From: Tubiluchus corallicola
Lineage: Eukaryota; Priapulida; Priapulimorpha; Priapulimorphida; Tubiluchidae
Reading direction: 5' to 3'
Assembly (NCBI GenBank): GCA_030141605.1
Contig: JAQGDQ010002368.1
Location: forward strand, 372,001-436,000
Length of the DNA stretch: 64,000 nucleotides
The notes beneath the pieces were generated by a model, which did not search any database, was not told the DNA's origin, and saw only the letters and a program-made list of their open reading frames with translations. Below, piece by piece: positions 1 to 11,936 of this stretch; position 1 is the stretch's first letter; every line of letters begins with the position of its first letter. The translations under genes were made by a program, and so were the position numbers.

Positions 1-387
1 GTAGGAAGGTATAAGACGATTAGCCAGTTTCTTTGACTGACTGATTGGTTGATTGAATGAATTATTGATTGATCGAGTGATAGACTTTTTTATTTGGTTG
101 ATTTATTACCGTATTGCGAAACAGGTTGGCCGGACCGACTGAAAGCTCCATGTCCTAAGCCCTTCTGTAGGCTTGTAAAGTATTGCACTTTCAATACGAA
201 TTTGAAGGTCTAAACCTAAACCCAAAGAGCATCTTCAGCAGGGGGCAAAACGACTAACTTGAGGATAAATAATTGTTAGTAAAAAAAGTAACACAGTGAA
301 ACTCAGACATTTTGACTGAAATGTAAGAAAACGGCTAAAATAAAGTAGATAGTTTGACAAGAAAATTACATTACTGATGTTTTTCAG
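1..387 (+). other. 3' part of an intron of the left-truncated gene
   Basis: No coding exon was recognised here. The stretch ends in a good acceptor (pyrimidine-rich GATGTTTTTCAG, cut after 387) that feeds the exon at 388. The first hundred bases carry loose GATT/GAAT-type repeats. The upstream exons, including any signal peptide, lie outside the window. Confidence 0.6.
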
Positions 388-667
388 CTACCGCAGAAAC
401 CTTGGTTATATTCTTGGACCAGAATCGGGCAAATACAACAGAGTTCTCGACTACAGATACAGACCTGGCTTCGACGAGAACGACGATGGCTCTTCCCTTC
501 CTGGTCGGTTGTTCTTCACAAATAGAGGACGCTTCCCAACTGAGGAGGAACAAGCGGAAGCCGCCGAAATTGCTGCCAACTCTAACAGATTTGGCATCCC
601 CAATCTTGGCAACTTGAAGAGAGTTGGGGCATTAGAGAGACGGTTGGGCTCGCCTAATATTATTTAA
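388..667 (+). CDS. terminal exon of a secreted-type protein, paralogue of the 1301-3735 gene (partial)
   Basis: This is the last exon of a gene whose 5' part is off the left edge. The acceptor TTTTTCAG ends at 387 and the exon begins in phase 2 (one base completing a codon, then TAC CGC AGA). It encodes about 92 residues and stops with TAA at 665-667; an AATAAA lies at 1002-1007. The start YRRNLGY, then a D-Y-R-x-R-P-x-F-D segment, a D-D-G segment and L-F-F-T-N-R-G-R-F match the last exon of the minus-strand gene at 1301-1583 (YRRQLSF, DYRSRPEFD, FFTNYGRF), which has the same intron phase. The product is hydrophilic, rich in Arg, Gly and Asn, and has no cysteine. I do not recognise the family. 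An extracellular role is inferred only from the signal peptide of the paralogue. Confidence 0.75.
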
Positions 668-1300
668 ATGCTGTGTGATTATGAAAGACAAACCAGGGCA
701 CGTATTTTATTGTTCAGCACTTTTCTATTCTCAGGAAAAATTCATATAGTTCCACATTTTTATTAGTAATTCGTTTTTTACAGTATGAAGAATAATTTGT
801 ATGGTAATTTGCTTACCGTTAAGCCTTGTGTGTTATTAGAGTTTTCAGAGAATGTTTTAGTTAAAATTCTTGTTTTAAAAATGTTAGCAAACTCAATTGC
901 CAATTTACATTCAGCAAATATCAGTGAAAACTATGCTCACTTTATTATGTAATATTATATAAGTTTATAAATAAGAGTAATTTACTTAACCAGGTAAAAT
1001 CAATAAATCTAAGTACCACTTATGCTTATAAATATTGTTTTTTGTACACTCTATTACTGTAGCACCATAGCTTCTTATGCAACGCACGGAGCTTTTTTTA
1101 AAAAAATTCAAAATTTTTTGCAATACGTCATTACACCACAACACAATTTAGAGTGAATGCGTCAAGTTCACTATGCTACAAACAACTATACTAAAAATAT
1201 TAATAATGATACATATACTTCTATCTGTACTAGCAGTCTAGCACAAGTGACTGTCGCTTTAAGAAATGTTTTTGTAGTATAACGAGAATTAAGAAACATG
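668..1300. other. convergent intergenic spacer between the two paralogues
   Basis: AT-rich sequence separating the stops of two tail-to-tail paralogous genes. It holds the plus-strand polyadenylation signal AATAAA at 1002-1007. No further gene is visible. Confidence 0.6.
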
Positions 1301-3735
1301 TTAATATCTTCTAGAATAAGTTTTCGTATATCGTTTCGCAGTTGGACGCACATCAGAAAGAGATCCATAATGGGGAAGTCCAAAAGTTATCTTTTTTGCC
1401 TGACTGGAATGCGTTTTTGTTCCACGCGCTGAACCAAAACGGCCGTAATTAGTGAAAAAGCTGCGATCCGGAAGGATCTCCCCGTCATCTTTGTCATCAA
1501 ACTCTGGTCTGCTTCTGTAATCAATCGCTCTCACGTAGCTTCCATTTTCTTCTCCGTTTTGAAAACTCAACTGCCTACGGTAACTGAAAATAAAGGTAAA
1601 ACATGTAACATAAGTTAGCAAAGCACTAAAGTTGTAAGCAGCACACGAAGGATGAACAAACAAATGCAAACAGATAAACCAACAAACAAAGAAAATGAAG
1701 TGCAAATCATGCTGAATACGCTTGACTAAATAGTACCAGCATCTATATCTCTGCTTCTACTTGGCAATGGATCAAGTTACTCAACATAATTATTAGCATA
1801 CCCAATAAAATTGTTATCATTGAGTACGGTTTGATTGTTGGTAATTAGTCAAAGTAACTGATGAGCCAGGGCCAATAAAATGACTACCTGTTGTTTAGCC
1901 GCTAAAGTAATGTAATTAACGTTTCAGCAAAACAGCAGCTTAGCGGCCGTGAAGCTGATAGTTAATCAACTGACAGTCAGTAAATAAATACGAAATGGTG
2001 ACTTACGTGGTGAACGAATACACTCAGTTGATGTGTTACCGTGCTTAAACCATAAAAAATATAGTTAACGAGCTTCAAACAGAATATAAGAAGTGTTTAT
2101 GTAATGTTTGATACATTTGTTTTTACTACAAAGTGCAATGCTCATTTAAATCGGTTCGTCAAGCATATAAACTTTATGCCCAGCATACATTCTTAACAGT
2201 AAAAGGACGTATTAGTTTAGAGATTATTGGAGTCACTGTAAGCTTTCCAGAAAGACACAATGCATTCGCAAACTGCTCCCTGTAGTGGATTGTGAACAAA
2301 ATCGCCAAAACATTACAATTACAAATTTCTTCCCTAAAGAATGACAACCCATTGTAAATAGTAAACACAGTACTTACTTTCCCGTTCCACTACCGGATAA
2401 GTCAGTGATATGGTTACCAATCTCGGCATTCCCATAATATCGACTTTCTGGATTGTTCTCATAGAGGTCGCTTCTCTGGTAATGACGCCACAAGGGACCT
2501 TGATATTTGTCCAGTCTTGCTTTGCGTAGGTAGACATCTTGTCGAATGTCCTTGTCAGCATTCAGGTAAGCCATGGCTGCTTCTTTTGATCCGAATTTCT
2601 CATCCTTGGGAATATCGTAATACAGTTTTCTTTTATAAAGGTTAAATGATTCGTCGTCATCCGCAAGCTGTCCTTGGATGATGTCTGACCGGAACTGCGC
2701 AGTGGGATGCTCCAGGACTCTAGTGGGCAGCCCGTTATCATCAAAAGCATTTGATTTTTGCTGCTGCCCACGGCTTCCAAATGTCTTATATGGTGTACTA
2801 CTGGACTTCTGGCTGGGTGATACCTGGAACTGTTTCAAATGAGTGACCCCATTGCTTGACGTCGACGTATTCCAAGCGTAAACGCCTTTGTCGTCGTGGC
2901 TATTTCGTCGCCCGCCATAGGAATAAGCAAAGGTGACCTGAAGTCCGAAACAGCAGAGTTTAACAGAGCTTGCAGTTTGCATAATTGTTTGATTAATTGC
3001 ACACAGTTTTTTCTAGGTGTTGTAAAACACGTGAAAAATAGAAAGAACAAACAGGCAACAAACGACTCTCATCAACGAATTATAATTTCAGTGAGAAAAG
3101 AAAAACAACTGTGTAAAAATTTGTCGCATATTTACTTATTACAAATCATGAAATCAGTCTGTATTTTTTCCATATTATTGTGTAAACAATAAACGTATAA
3201 GACATAAAAATAACTTTTTGTGTAATTCAGCACTCAGTGACAGGATGCCTATTTAATGAACGAGGTTGTGGTGTGACTGGAACCCAGCTCATTATCACGT
3301 CTAACATGAGAGACGGAACCGACAGAGGTGTCTTAGCCATGTCTGGATGCAAACATACACTCTTCCTGAAATACGTAAATAGCAGCGAACCCCAGCCCCG
3401 CGAAGTACTCCTGGAGGTCACTTTTTCTGACAATGCTTGGTGTCGCTCAACTTTTGTCTTGCAGTTATTTCCCTGACCTTAAATTGCATTAGGCACAATA
3501 AAGTAGTATATATTGGAAAAGCAATGATTAAATGCATTTACTCAATTGGTCAATTTAAAATAAAACCATTTTCACACAAGAAATACCGAACCCCATATGT
3601 GCGCTGTGCTCTAACCAACTGTAATGTTAATACTTACGAACTTTTTTACAATATACGAAAATAACTAGTTACTATACTATTGTAATTTATATGTCTACTT
3701 ACTGTAATGCAGAGGAAAAATACGAATACCTTCAT
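1301..3735 (-). CDS. secreted cysteine-free Tyr-rich protein, three exons, 291 aa
   Basis: Reconstructed as complement of 3703-3735, 2378-2937 and 1301-1583 (33+560+283 nt, 291 codons plus stop). Exon 1 is a mini-exon reading MKVFVFFLCIT followed by GTAAGT. Exon 2 follows a CAG acceptor at 2940-2938 in phase 0 and starts VTFAYSYGG, so the signal peptide spans the first intron with likely cleavage after TFA. Exon 2 ends GGGAAA|GTAAGT in phase 2 and joins exon 3 (YRRQLSF) after TTTTCAG. An ATG inside the second-exon ORF at 2982 is an alternative start, but it gives a poorer signal sequence and lies in the predicted intron. The mature protein is hydrophilic with many D, K, R, Q and Y, and has no cysteine. 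A TATA-like TTATATATAA lies at 3821-3830, about 90 bp upstream of the start. The last exon is homologous to the plus-strand exon at 388-667. Function unknown; a secreted structural or matrix protein is an inference. Confidence 0.75.
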
Positions 3736-3820
3736 CTTGTACTGTCGAGCAATAAGAAAACAAGACCAAGTTTGGTTATAGATTGATTAATTATGGCTGC
3801 TTGTTCTTGTACAATGTTGC

Positions 3821-3830
3821 TTATATATAA
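3821..3830 (-). promoter_or_regulatory. TATA-like box for the 1301-3735 gene
   Basis: The palindromic TTATATATAA sits about 90 bp upstream of the mini-exon ATG at 3735 on the minus strand, a spacing compatible with a TATA promoter and a short 5' UTR. It is supported by position only. Confidence 0.4.
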
Positions 3831-4339
3831 GTTTTCTCTTGGATTCACTCGGCTTTACAAACAGACTTTATTTTTCAAATATGACAGTCAGTCACGAGAA
3901 AACCGGACCACGGTTAATTACAAAAAATTACGTTACATAGTTCATCTGTGATGTGAAGGTCGTCGAAGTTTTCTTAACTTTACTCGTTTGATTAAGCATC
4001 TTTGTTGCCATCTTAGAATGGATCAAACGCGATTAATTATAGTAATTTCCAGTTTGAATGTTGATTTATGAAGTAACGGTAGGGTGTGTGCATGTGTGTT
4101 GCTGCAAGCAACACGACTTCGCTTTTATTATCATGTGTTGATTTTTTGTGCGGAAATGCGCATATCGTTACGATAACCTTAAGATAATGTTTTAAAAATT
4201 TGAAACCGCTTTTTGTTTTATAAAATTAAGGTTAATTTTAATTTAGAAGTTGCCTGCTTTCTTACTTGCCTGTATACTTGCCTCAATTATGAACGGAATT
4301 TTAGTTGCATCCCATTGCCGGGGAATCCAATGTGAGTGC

Positions 4340-4425
4340 TCGGACGTTAGTCTAGTGGAATTCCTGCTTCATGGACAGACCCTATTCGTAAAATTCGCAT
4401 AAATGTACAAACCTTCGAATCTATG
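4340..4425 (+). repeat. possible tRNA-derived SINE head or tRNA pseudogene
   Basis: TAGTCTAGTGG (4348-4358) resembles a Pol III A box, and CCTTCGAATCT (4412-4422) resembles a B box, separated by about 53 bases. I cannot draw a full cloverleaf with an acceptor stem, so this is at best a degenerate tRNA-related element. Confidence 0.25.
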
Positions 4426-5550
4426 TTGAACGGTGGGCCATAATGACAGGTTGATTCTAACGCTTAATATCTGCCTTCCCGTAAGTCTTGAAAAACTGAG
4501 CTTCCCAGTTTCCCTTTTGCGAGTTCCATTGTGGCCGTAAATTACACTGCAACATTTGTCAGTCCATCCAAGGTTAGGCTATATGTTTTTATGAATGAAC
4601 CAAATCAGTAAGAAAGCAGCATATCGCGTGACGGGATTTTCCTTTGAATGAAACGCGTGTTTTAATGCTGTTTGAGGCAAGTTCTTTAAAGCTGAAGAAA
4701 ATACTTATCCTTAAACACAACAGTGAACATTGGTACCTCAAGTAATGAGCGTGAGAACTGGTCTAATATTGATTTTGTCGTGACATCTTATGTTGTAACC
4801 AAATAAATTTCATTCAAATTTCATGATTGCAGATATTCATGTTATCATTTAGGATAAACTGGAAGGTCGTTCCAAAATTTTTTAATCGGAAATGACAAGA
4901 TAAAATTCTGCCCACGTTTTGTATATTGATTATATTAGATTTGTTTTAATAATGATGTCTTTCAATCATCTTCACAGTGTTAACATTATATTAAATGGGT
5001 CATTTTTAGCATGGGTTACGTGAGACAGTGGGGATAATGAATGACATGCTATGTAAATTATTTGCAATTGTAATTGCTTTGAAAAAAATAAAAGAATAAA
5101 AGTCGGCAGTGGCTTATAAACCTTGCCCCCAATTTTGCCTCAAGTAATCTTGCTGCCTCAATTAACCCCATTTTACTTACTCTTAATTATCTTTTAGTAT
5201 TTTAATACAGTACTTTATTCCATTAAAGTTTGTTTCAGCACACTACAATGTTGTGTAAATAATATAAACTTACACTAAGAAACACCAATTCGTGAACTAC
5301 CAAAATACAGGTACTAAAGTGGAATATAAGCAATTTATATATTTTTTAAATAGATCATCTGTTAAAGACCAGTTATTTTATATAAATCTGTAATTATACT
5401 AATTTATCCCAGACCAATCCCAAACCAATCAGGAACATTGGGCACACGTATCGCGCAGATACTTGAAAACACAATACGTATTTACGCAAATACCATGTTT
5501 TAATTTTTATATTTAAATGGTATTTTAGCGGCATATATGAGGTGATTACA

Positions 5551-6525
5551 AATAAAAATGGCACAGGAAAAATGGCTTGTAAAAATGGCATAACAAAAAT
5601 GAAACAAATGAAAAAATATACAAAAATGGCACAGGTAAAAATGGCACAGGAAGAAATGGCATAGGAAAATATGGCACAGGAAAAAATGGCACAAATGGAT
5701 GGAAAAGTGGGTAAAAATGGCAAAGGTAAAAACGGCAAACAAAAAAATGCGCACTTAGTAAAATATGTGTTTAGGGTTATAGTTAGAGTGGGGAGATAAT
5801 TATTTTAGCTGGTTTTACCTTTGCCAGGCTTGAAGCTATGCTTGAACACAGTTTGTTTGGTTGTTTTTGTCTGTTATGGCAGTAAGTCTATTACGCAAAA
5901 ACTATCTAACAGATTTCCAAGAAACTTTGTTAAGAAAGGTGGGCTTAGGGTACCAAAATGAGAGTCTTTTAGCCGGTACTTTTCAGGCAAAACTTAATCG
6001 AATACTACGAACAAACAAAAAACATCCGTAAAGTACTTCGAGAAGATCTCAGAGGGAGTGTTTAGTACTTCTTTTTTGTTACCTCCACCTAACTTTTTTT
6101 ATTAATTTGTATATCCTAATAAGGAGACTTGTAGGTATATATTCTTCAATTTATTAAAATCGTCAGATTAAAGGTAGATAAGCACTATGTGGAACATTCG
6201 TGCATTATTGATTATAAATCTATTCAATGAACAAATATTTCGCTATTCTATACTCTTTATTATTATACCAATACAGGCACATTTTTGTACGTTTGTTGTT
6301 TATCTTTCTGTTAAGTTTTTCAAATAAAGAATCAGACGAACGAACAAGTTTAGGATTGTTTGGCTTTAACTGAAATCTGCTTCATATTGAGCCCATTCTA
6401 GTTTTATTATAAAAATTAACTGCATCAAAATAATATATGTGCCATTTTTCCTACTTTTCCATTTGTACCATTTTTTCGTGTGCCATTTTTCCTGTACCAG
6501 TTTTTTCCTGTGCCATTTTTACCGC
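5551..6525. repeat. fold-back-like element with opposed short-repeat arms
   Basis: From 5551 to about 5745 the plus strand repeats AAAAATGGCACAGG-like units (about 10-12 imperfect copies). From about 6438 to 6523 the complementary form GTGCCATTTTTCCTG is repeated in the opposite orientation. The arms flank about 700 bp of unrecognised AT-rich sequence. Inverted arms built from short tandem units resemble the architecture of fold-back (FB-type) transposons. The arms differ in length, and I could not identify a target-site duplication. Confidence 0.5.
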
Positions 6526-7050
6526 ACACCATATGGGGCTGTGATCTAATATAAACCAAAATTTTTTGAAAGCGTTGATAACTATATATCAAGAGTGATG
6601 AAGAGAGCCGACAAACAAATGGATTAAACGGCTATAAAATGGAAACAAGAAATCACTGAACACAATGCGTATCATAAAGAAGACCACCTCTGCGGCTTTC
6701 TAAAAAGGAATTGTGCTGTTAACGTCGGCAGCTTTGTTTTGTCAAACCAGACTTTTAATGCAGCGTCCATCTGGAGCTATTGTCTCTTCCCTCAGCGCAA
6801 TCCCAAACGTTATAAAACTAATCTGGGCTTAGACCTGGTGAGCACAGATATTTCGCAGCACCTGAAAGCGAAGTGCCTTAATTAAATTCTTCAGGTAATG
6901 AGAAATATTCGTGAGACTGCCTCAAAACAAAAGAGGTTGTAAACTGGCTCATCCTTTAACAAAGTCCACCCATCAAAACCGGACGGGTTAGGTGCTTGAG
7001 TATTCTTTTGGAATAAGGTATTTTGATTAGTAAACAACAAATCAGGAGAG

Positions 7051-7056
7051 TTATAA
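7051..7056 (+). promoter_or_regulatory. TATA-like box for the 7125-11936 gene
   Basis: TTATAAGA lies about 70 bp upstream of the ATG, with a possible initiator-like TCATTGT near 7080. Position and motif only. Confidence 0.35.
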
Positions 7057-7124
7057 GAGGCAGGTCTTCGAGTATCGTCTCATTGTAGCCAAGGAAGAGA
7101 ATCGTTGTTCACATGTCTGTCACC

Positions 7125-10100
7125 ATGAAGTCTACATTGGTAGCTGTTGCACTGGTTTTGGTTATGTTCCAGCTTCATGGTATGTTATTACTTACTAAAA
7201 TTTTCGCTTATATCGTTAAAGTTTTGTGCATAAGATCACTTTTGGGGGGTAAGCTGTTCAGAATATGTCTACTACGGAATCGCAGTTAACAACTTTTTTA
7301 GCTATGTGAGTTGTTAGCAATAAAAGCCAGAAAAAGACCTTCCCTTTTGAACTGTTTTGTCTCTTTGTTGCTAAGCTACTTTCAGTCATTTCTATGCAGT
7401 GGAAGAATTCTTCCGTTTTAAAGTTAATTTCATGGTATTTCGTTGTATGGGGGATATTAAAATGTGTTTGCTTACTTGGCAACACACAGTGACCAGAAAC
7501 TCATAAGTCATGATTCTTGCACTTGTTATTTTCCTTATTCAGATAACAGGTAACAGTGTTATTATTCAAGAGTTTACTTTAATATAACTTTATTGTGTTA
7601 CAACTTTAACAATTATTATGTTACATTTACGTAAGTTCACTTTTTATTTTGACGTGTTTTTGCTCAGCTGTCTAACTTCACATTGCTCAAGAACGTAATT
7701 TTCAGTTTACTTGCTCAACATATTAATACTGTTTAATCTAATTATTACGTTGTACGAGGAATTGCGGATTTGCCGTCAAGTTCTATTGATATAGAGACTA
7801 AAGAGAAACAAAAAAACTCATATACTATTTACAGATTCGCGTCTAAGTAAAACACAAATTTAATTTTTCCATCTGGCCAAATGTTCCATCGCTTTAATTA
7901 TACCTCGTGTTGAAAAAAATTGAAAAAGGAAAAGTAATTTCAATAAATGCGCCCGCAATTAAAAAAGGCACATCAACGTTCTTTGTTTTGTGGCCAGCTG
8001 CTCCAGCACAATGGAAATGGAATAGTTATAATTAAAAAGAATCATAAATTTTCAGAAAATAGTCATCTTTTAATATTATGCTAAATACGTACATTTGTTA
8101 ATTCATCCATATCATTGTTCGTTCGTTCTTTTATACTATTATCAATACATTAATTTCAGTGCAAATACTCAGTATTTATATTTAAATAGGCTTATACACA
8201 ATTTCAGTTGAGTTAAAAATTGTACCTGTATAATTACGAGTGTCAAATTTCTATGTATTGTATTAAATTTACCGAAAAAGAAAATCTAAAATTTTATCAA
8301 TAGCATGTAAATGCGTTGGTATAAAACGTTTTATCTCCTTTACTTTTCTGTCACAGTGTTATTCATTAAAAAGTAAATACTGTTTGTAAATAAAATGCAC
8401 TACAACCTTACATAAAATCAAAAATTCTTTGCATCCTTTGCTTATGATTTAGAAATGCATAATTTAAATATTGATGACATTTTCGCTCGCTTGTAACCGA
8501 ACTGCTAGTCAAAATTACTTCCTAATCAATAAAAATATTCTGTATTTCAGATCTCCTGTAAATGACAGTTTAAAACTCCAGGAATTTTTGAAAGTACCTT
8601 TCATAGTACATCATGCTCGGTTTTTCTTTTGATCTGTAAACCTGTTTACATAACCATAATAATTAGCATGTTTTTATTAGTTAGCTTCGTCTGAATTTAG
8701 CCTATTATTTGACTTATTTTAACTTACCTGAATATAGATTTCTAGACTTAATCGCTAGACATATGTTCTAACTTTAAACAAACTAAGATTTTAACACTAT
8801 TAAATGTAATATTGTGTGGCAGTTACCGTACTGTTCTTTCGTAGCAGACGTGCATTCAGTACTTCTAGCAACTTTACACAAAAATAAAAACAATATAATC
8901 ACACTAGAAAAGAGAATCTGGTATAAAAATTATTAATGTCACGAACCTCCTGAATAGGAGATAACTCCGATCATTTAGCCGAGAAGCAATTTCTTCTCCT
9001 TTTTTATAATAGGATAGGTTAATTCTTTCCCGGTATTGATTAACTGACTGAGTAATATAAATAAACTAATCAATGAATAAATGAATAGATGGATTGGTGG
9101 CTAATCGAATGAAAAATAGTTGAGTGAATGATGCATGAATGGATGGAAAAATGAACGAGTAAATGAATGCACGAACGAGCCAACGACTGAATGAATGAAT
9201 GAACGAATAAACGAATGAATCAAAGAACGAACGAACGAGTGAGTAGTGGGTGAGTGAGTGAATGAGTGAATGAATGAATGAATGAATGACTGAGTGAGTG
9301 AGAGAGCGAATGAATGAGTGAGTGAGTGATTGAGTGAGTGAGTGAATGAGTGAGTGAGAGGGAGTGAGTGAGTGAGCAATCGAGTGAGTGAGTGAGTGAG
9401 TGAGTGAGTGAGTGAATGCGTGAGTGAGCGAGCGAATGGGTTAACGCATTAACTGATTAGCAAAGATATATTAAAAATTAAGCTTTTGATTCCCAAAACG
9501 CCAATTAACTTTAAGATTTCCGCGTGGATGAAACTTTCTTGTTTAAATATAACCAAATGGCGATTTCAAAAAGATATCAGAGTAAACTTCAAAGGAGATC
9601 ACTGAAAAATTTTGCATTTTTTTTTATTTTATGAATAGCTTCTTACTAAGGGAAAAGCTGTACCTGCTGTAATTAACAGGCTTACTGAATATGTAGTTAG
9701 GTTATCTTTGCAATTTGCGCTAATATTGTTTACCAAGCTCAAACGAGTTTTGAGGACTAAATGACTTCTAGGCGGGGCATAATAAAAATAAAACGTTGAA
9801 CGTATACCCCTGAAGTGTTGCCATTTCTGGCCAATTGCTGATGCAAAGAAGCCTATGGCTGAGGGGAATTTTGTTTGGAAGACCGTCTTCGCCTCTATAT
9901 TTTAACAGGATCGGAACTTTGTGTCGATCCTTTCCTAGACTGGTGGGTAAATGCCGTATTTCATGAAGAAAATCATCAACGGGCTAATAAACCAATTTTT
10001 ATTACAGTTTGACCAAGTTTGTACGATTTTTAACTTAAACGTAACCACATGCACCACAACCACAACCACATACTACTTCCTTATAATTAATGTTATAAAT

Positions 10101-11936
10101 ACATTTTAGACCGTTCTTTAAACTGTTTATTTTTATAGAAAAATGTCGTAAAAATTCCAATTTTTTGGTTAATCTTAAATGTCCATTAAGCGATTAAGCA
10201 GAAACCTGAAAGTTCCACTCATTAGAGCGGCTCAATAATTATGTAATGACAAAACATATTAAAAGAATAATTCTAATTAAATATTTATTATTTGTTTTTC
10301 AGTCGCACGTGGTGAATATACAACAACACCATCGCCTGACACGCCTACTCTTGTAGCTGGGTACTACGAACATGGCGATGGTGATGAAAACGGCAGTGGT
10401 GAGGAAGATAATGATAAAACATCAATAGTGCTTACCAGATACTACGGTCCCAGCATCAGCACCACAACAACTGCTCCTGAGCAACGGGGTTACGTGCTCC
10501 GCTCTAGAACATCATCAGAAAAGTCACAGGATCGGATACGCCAGTATTATCATAACAACGGCAATGACGGTAATGATGACAATAACGACAACGATGAACG
10601 CACACAAAAGCGTGTAGTCTACATCCGAAGAGGCTACAGTGGTGATCACCATGTTGAAGATGATGATGGCGATAACGATGACGACAACGATGAACAAACG
10701 CAAAGACGTGTAATCTACATCCGAAGAGGCTATGATAATGGCGACGATGATGAAGAAGATGATGATGATGATAACGAAGCAAAACGTCGGATTTACATTC
10801 GTAGGCACAGTAGCAGTGAGAATGGTGACAGTGGTGATCACAGTGACCTCGATAACGGCTACAGCAGAGTGACTCGCAGACGTAACAGATTATATCTTGA
10901 TAATGGCGATGACGGCGATGATCGGTACATTTACTTTAGGGGAGATGAAGGAGATGGCAATAGTTATGAAAGCAGACGTCGGGTTTACATTCGAAGAGAA
11001 GAAGCAACAACTGCAGCACCACAGCGTGGTTACTTTTACTACAGAGAAGAAGAACCAACCACTACTGAGCAACCAAGTGGTGAGGAAATCTACAGGCACT
11101 ACTTGAGGAACATCAAACCAAGATTGGACGAAACTCGCCGAAGTAATACACGCCGACGCCAAGCTCATGATGGTGAACGTCGATATTACAGATTGGTTGA
11201 AGAAGAACCTGAGTCACAGGGTTATTATGCAACCCCTGAGCAGGAAAAATCCATAAGCTTTCGTCGCCGTTATGATAGCCGCGATGAAGACATCATTCAA
11301 GTACCAAAGTATCCGCTAATTCGCAGGAGATCTGGTTCAGATGATAACAGAAAATCCAGCGGGCGTCGAGTGTACTTACCAATTGAAGCACCAACTACCA
11401 CTGAGAGACCTGAGATTCGTCATTATTACGTGCGTTCGGAAGAGCCAGCAACTACTGAAACGCCTCGTCAACAACATTATATTCCTCGTCGAGTCTACAG
11501 GCCTGCTGAGTCAACAACAACTGAAGCACCAAGCCACAGTGGCTATTACAGAGCATCTGAATCTGCGAAAACTCAGAAATCAAGCATTCGTCGCTTTTTC
11601 AGACCAAGCAACGAGCGACCATCAAGGAAATCGAGCATTCGACGTTTTATCAGAATAACTGATGAACCCAGACATGAAGAGCCAACATATCGTCAATATT
11701 ACGAACCAGCCGATATCAAAGAAATCAGAAGGCCCACCGTCAGACGATTTTATGAACCTGCTGAACTGACTACCACCGAAAGACCGTCGTTTCGTTATTA
11801 TTATAGGCCTCCTGAGCCAACTACAACTGAACAACCTAGCCGACCGAGGTACCCAGCACACTACAGGTACTATTTCAAAGAAACAACAACAACGGAACAG
11901 CCTACTACACGTCGTCTCTACCACCACGGTTACTAG
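7125..11936 (+). CDS. secreted Tyr/Arg/Asp-rich repetitive protein, two exons, 562 aa
   Basis: Exon 1 is 7125-7179 (M-K-S-T-L-V-A-V-A-L-V-L-V-M-F), ending CAT G|GTATGT. Exon 2 is 10303-11936, after TTTGTTTTTCAG, in matching phase 1. An in-frame ATG at 7113 would add four residues. The signal peptide ends near residues 19-22 and the mature protein begins close to EYTTTP. No cysteine is seen in the mature part. Residues about 60-250 alternate acidic tracts (D/N/E-rich) with basic-aromatic blocks such as RRVVYIRRGY, RRVIYIRRGY and KRRIYIRRHS, making a strong polyampholyte. From about residue 250 the repeats change to a loose unit of TTTE(R/Q)P followed by R-R-x-Y-Y-R-P. AATAAA is at 12042-12047. 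Not recognised as a named family. The Thr-Pro/Tyr design resembles extracellular matrix, tube, byssus or periostracum proteins, but that is inference. Its repeat style matches the next gene. Confidence 0.85.
9110..9435 (+). repeat. GAGT/GAAT tetranucleotide minisatellite
   Basis: Imperfect tandem GAATGAAT and GAGTGAGT units covering about 325 bp inside the intron of the 7125-11936 gene. The rest of that 3.1-kb intron (7180-10302) is AT-rich with no recognisable gene. Confidence 0.9.

Larger units (their letters stand above)
3736..7112. other. intergenic region with a tRNA-like promoter match and a fold-back repeat
   Basis: AT-rich spacer between divergently transcribed secreted-protein genes. 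It contains the minus-strand promoter, a weak tRNA-like segment at 4340-4425 and the opposed repeat arrays at 5551-6525. No gene is seen. Confidence 0.6.

Noticed and set aside
2938-2982. Start of the minus-strand secreted protein at the ATG at 2982
   Set aside because: A mini-exon at 3703-3735 with a perfect GTAAGT donor joins in frame to a CAG acceptor at 2938 and gives a better signal peptide; the 2982 start lies in that intron.
10504-11168. Minus-strand His/Ile-rich ORFs opposite the polyampholyte gene
   Set aside because: Shadows of the repetitive plus-strand coding exon.
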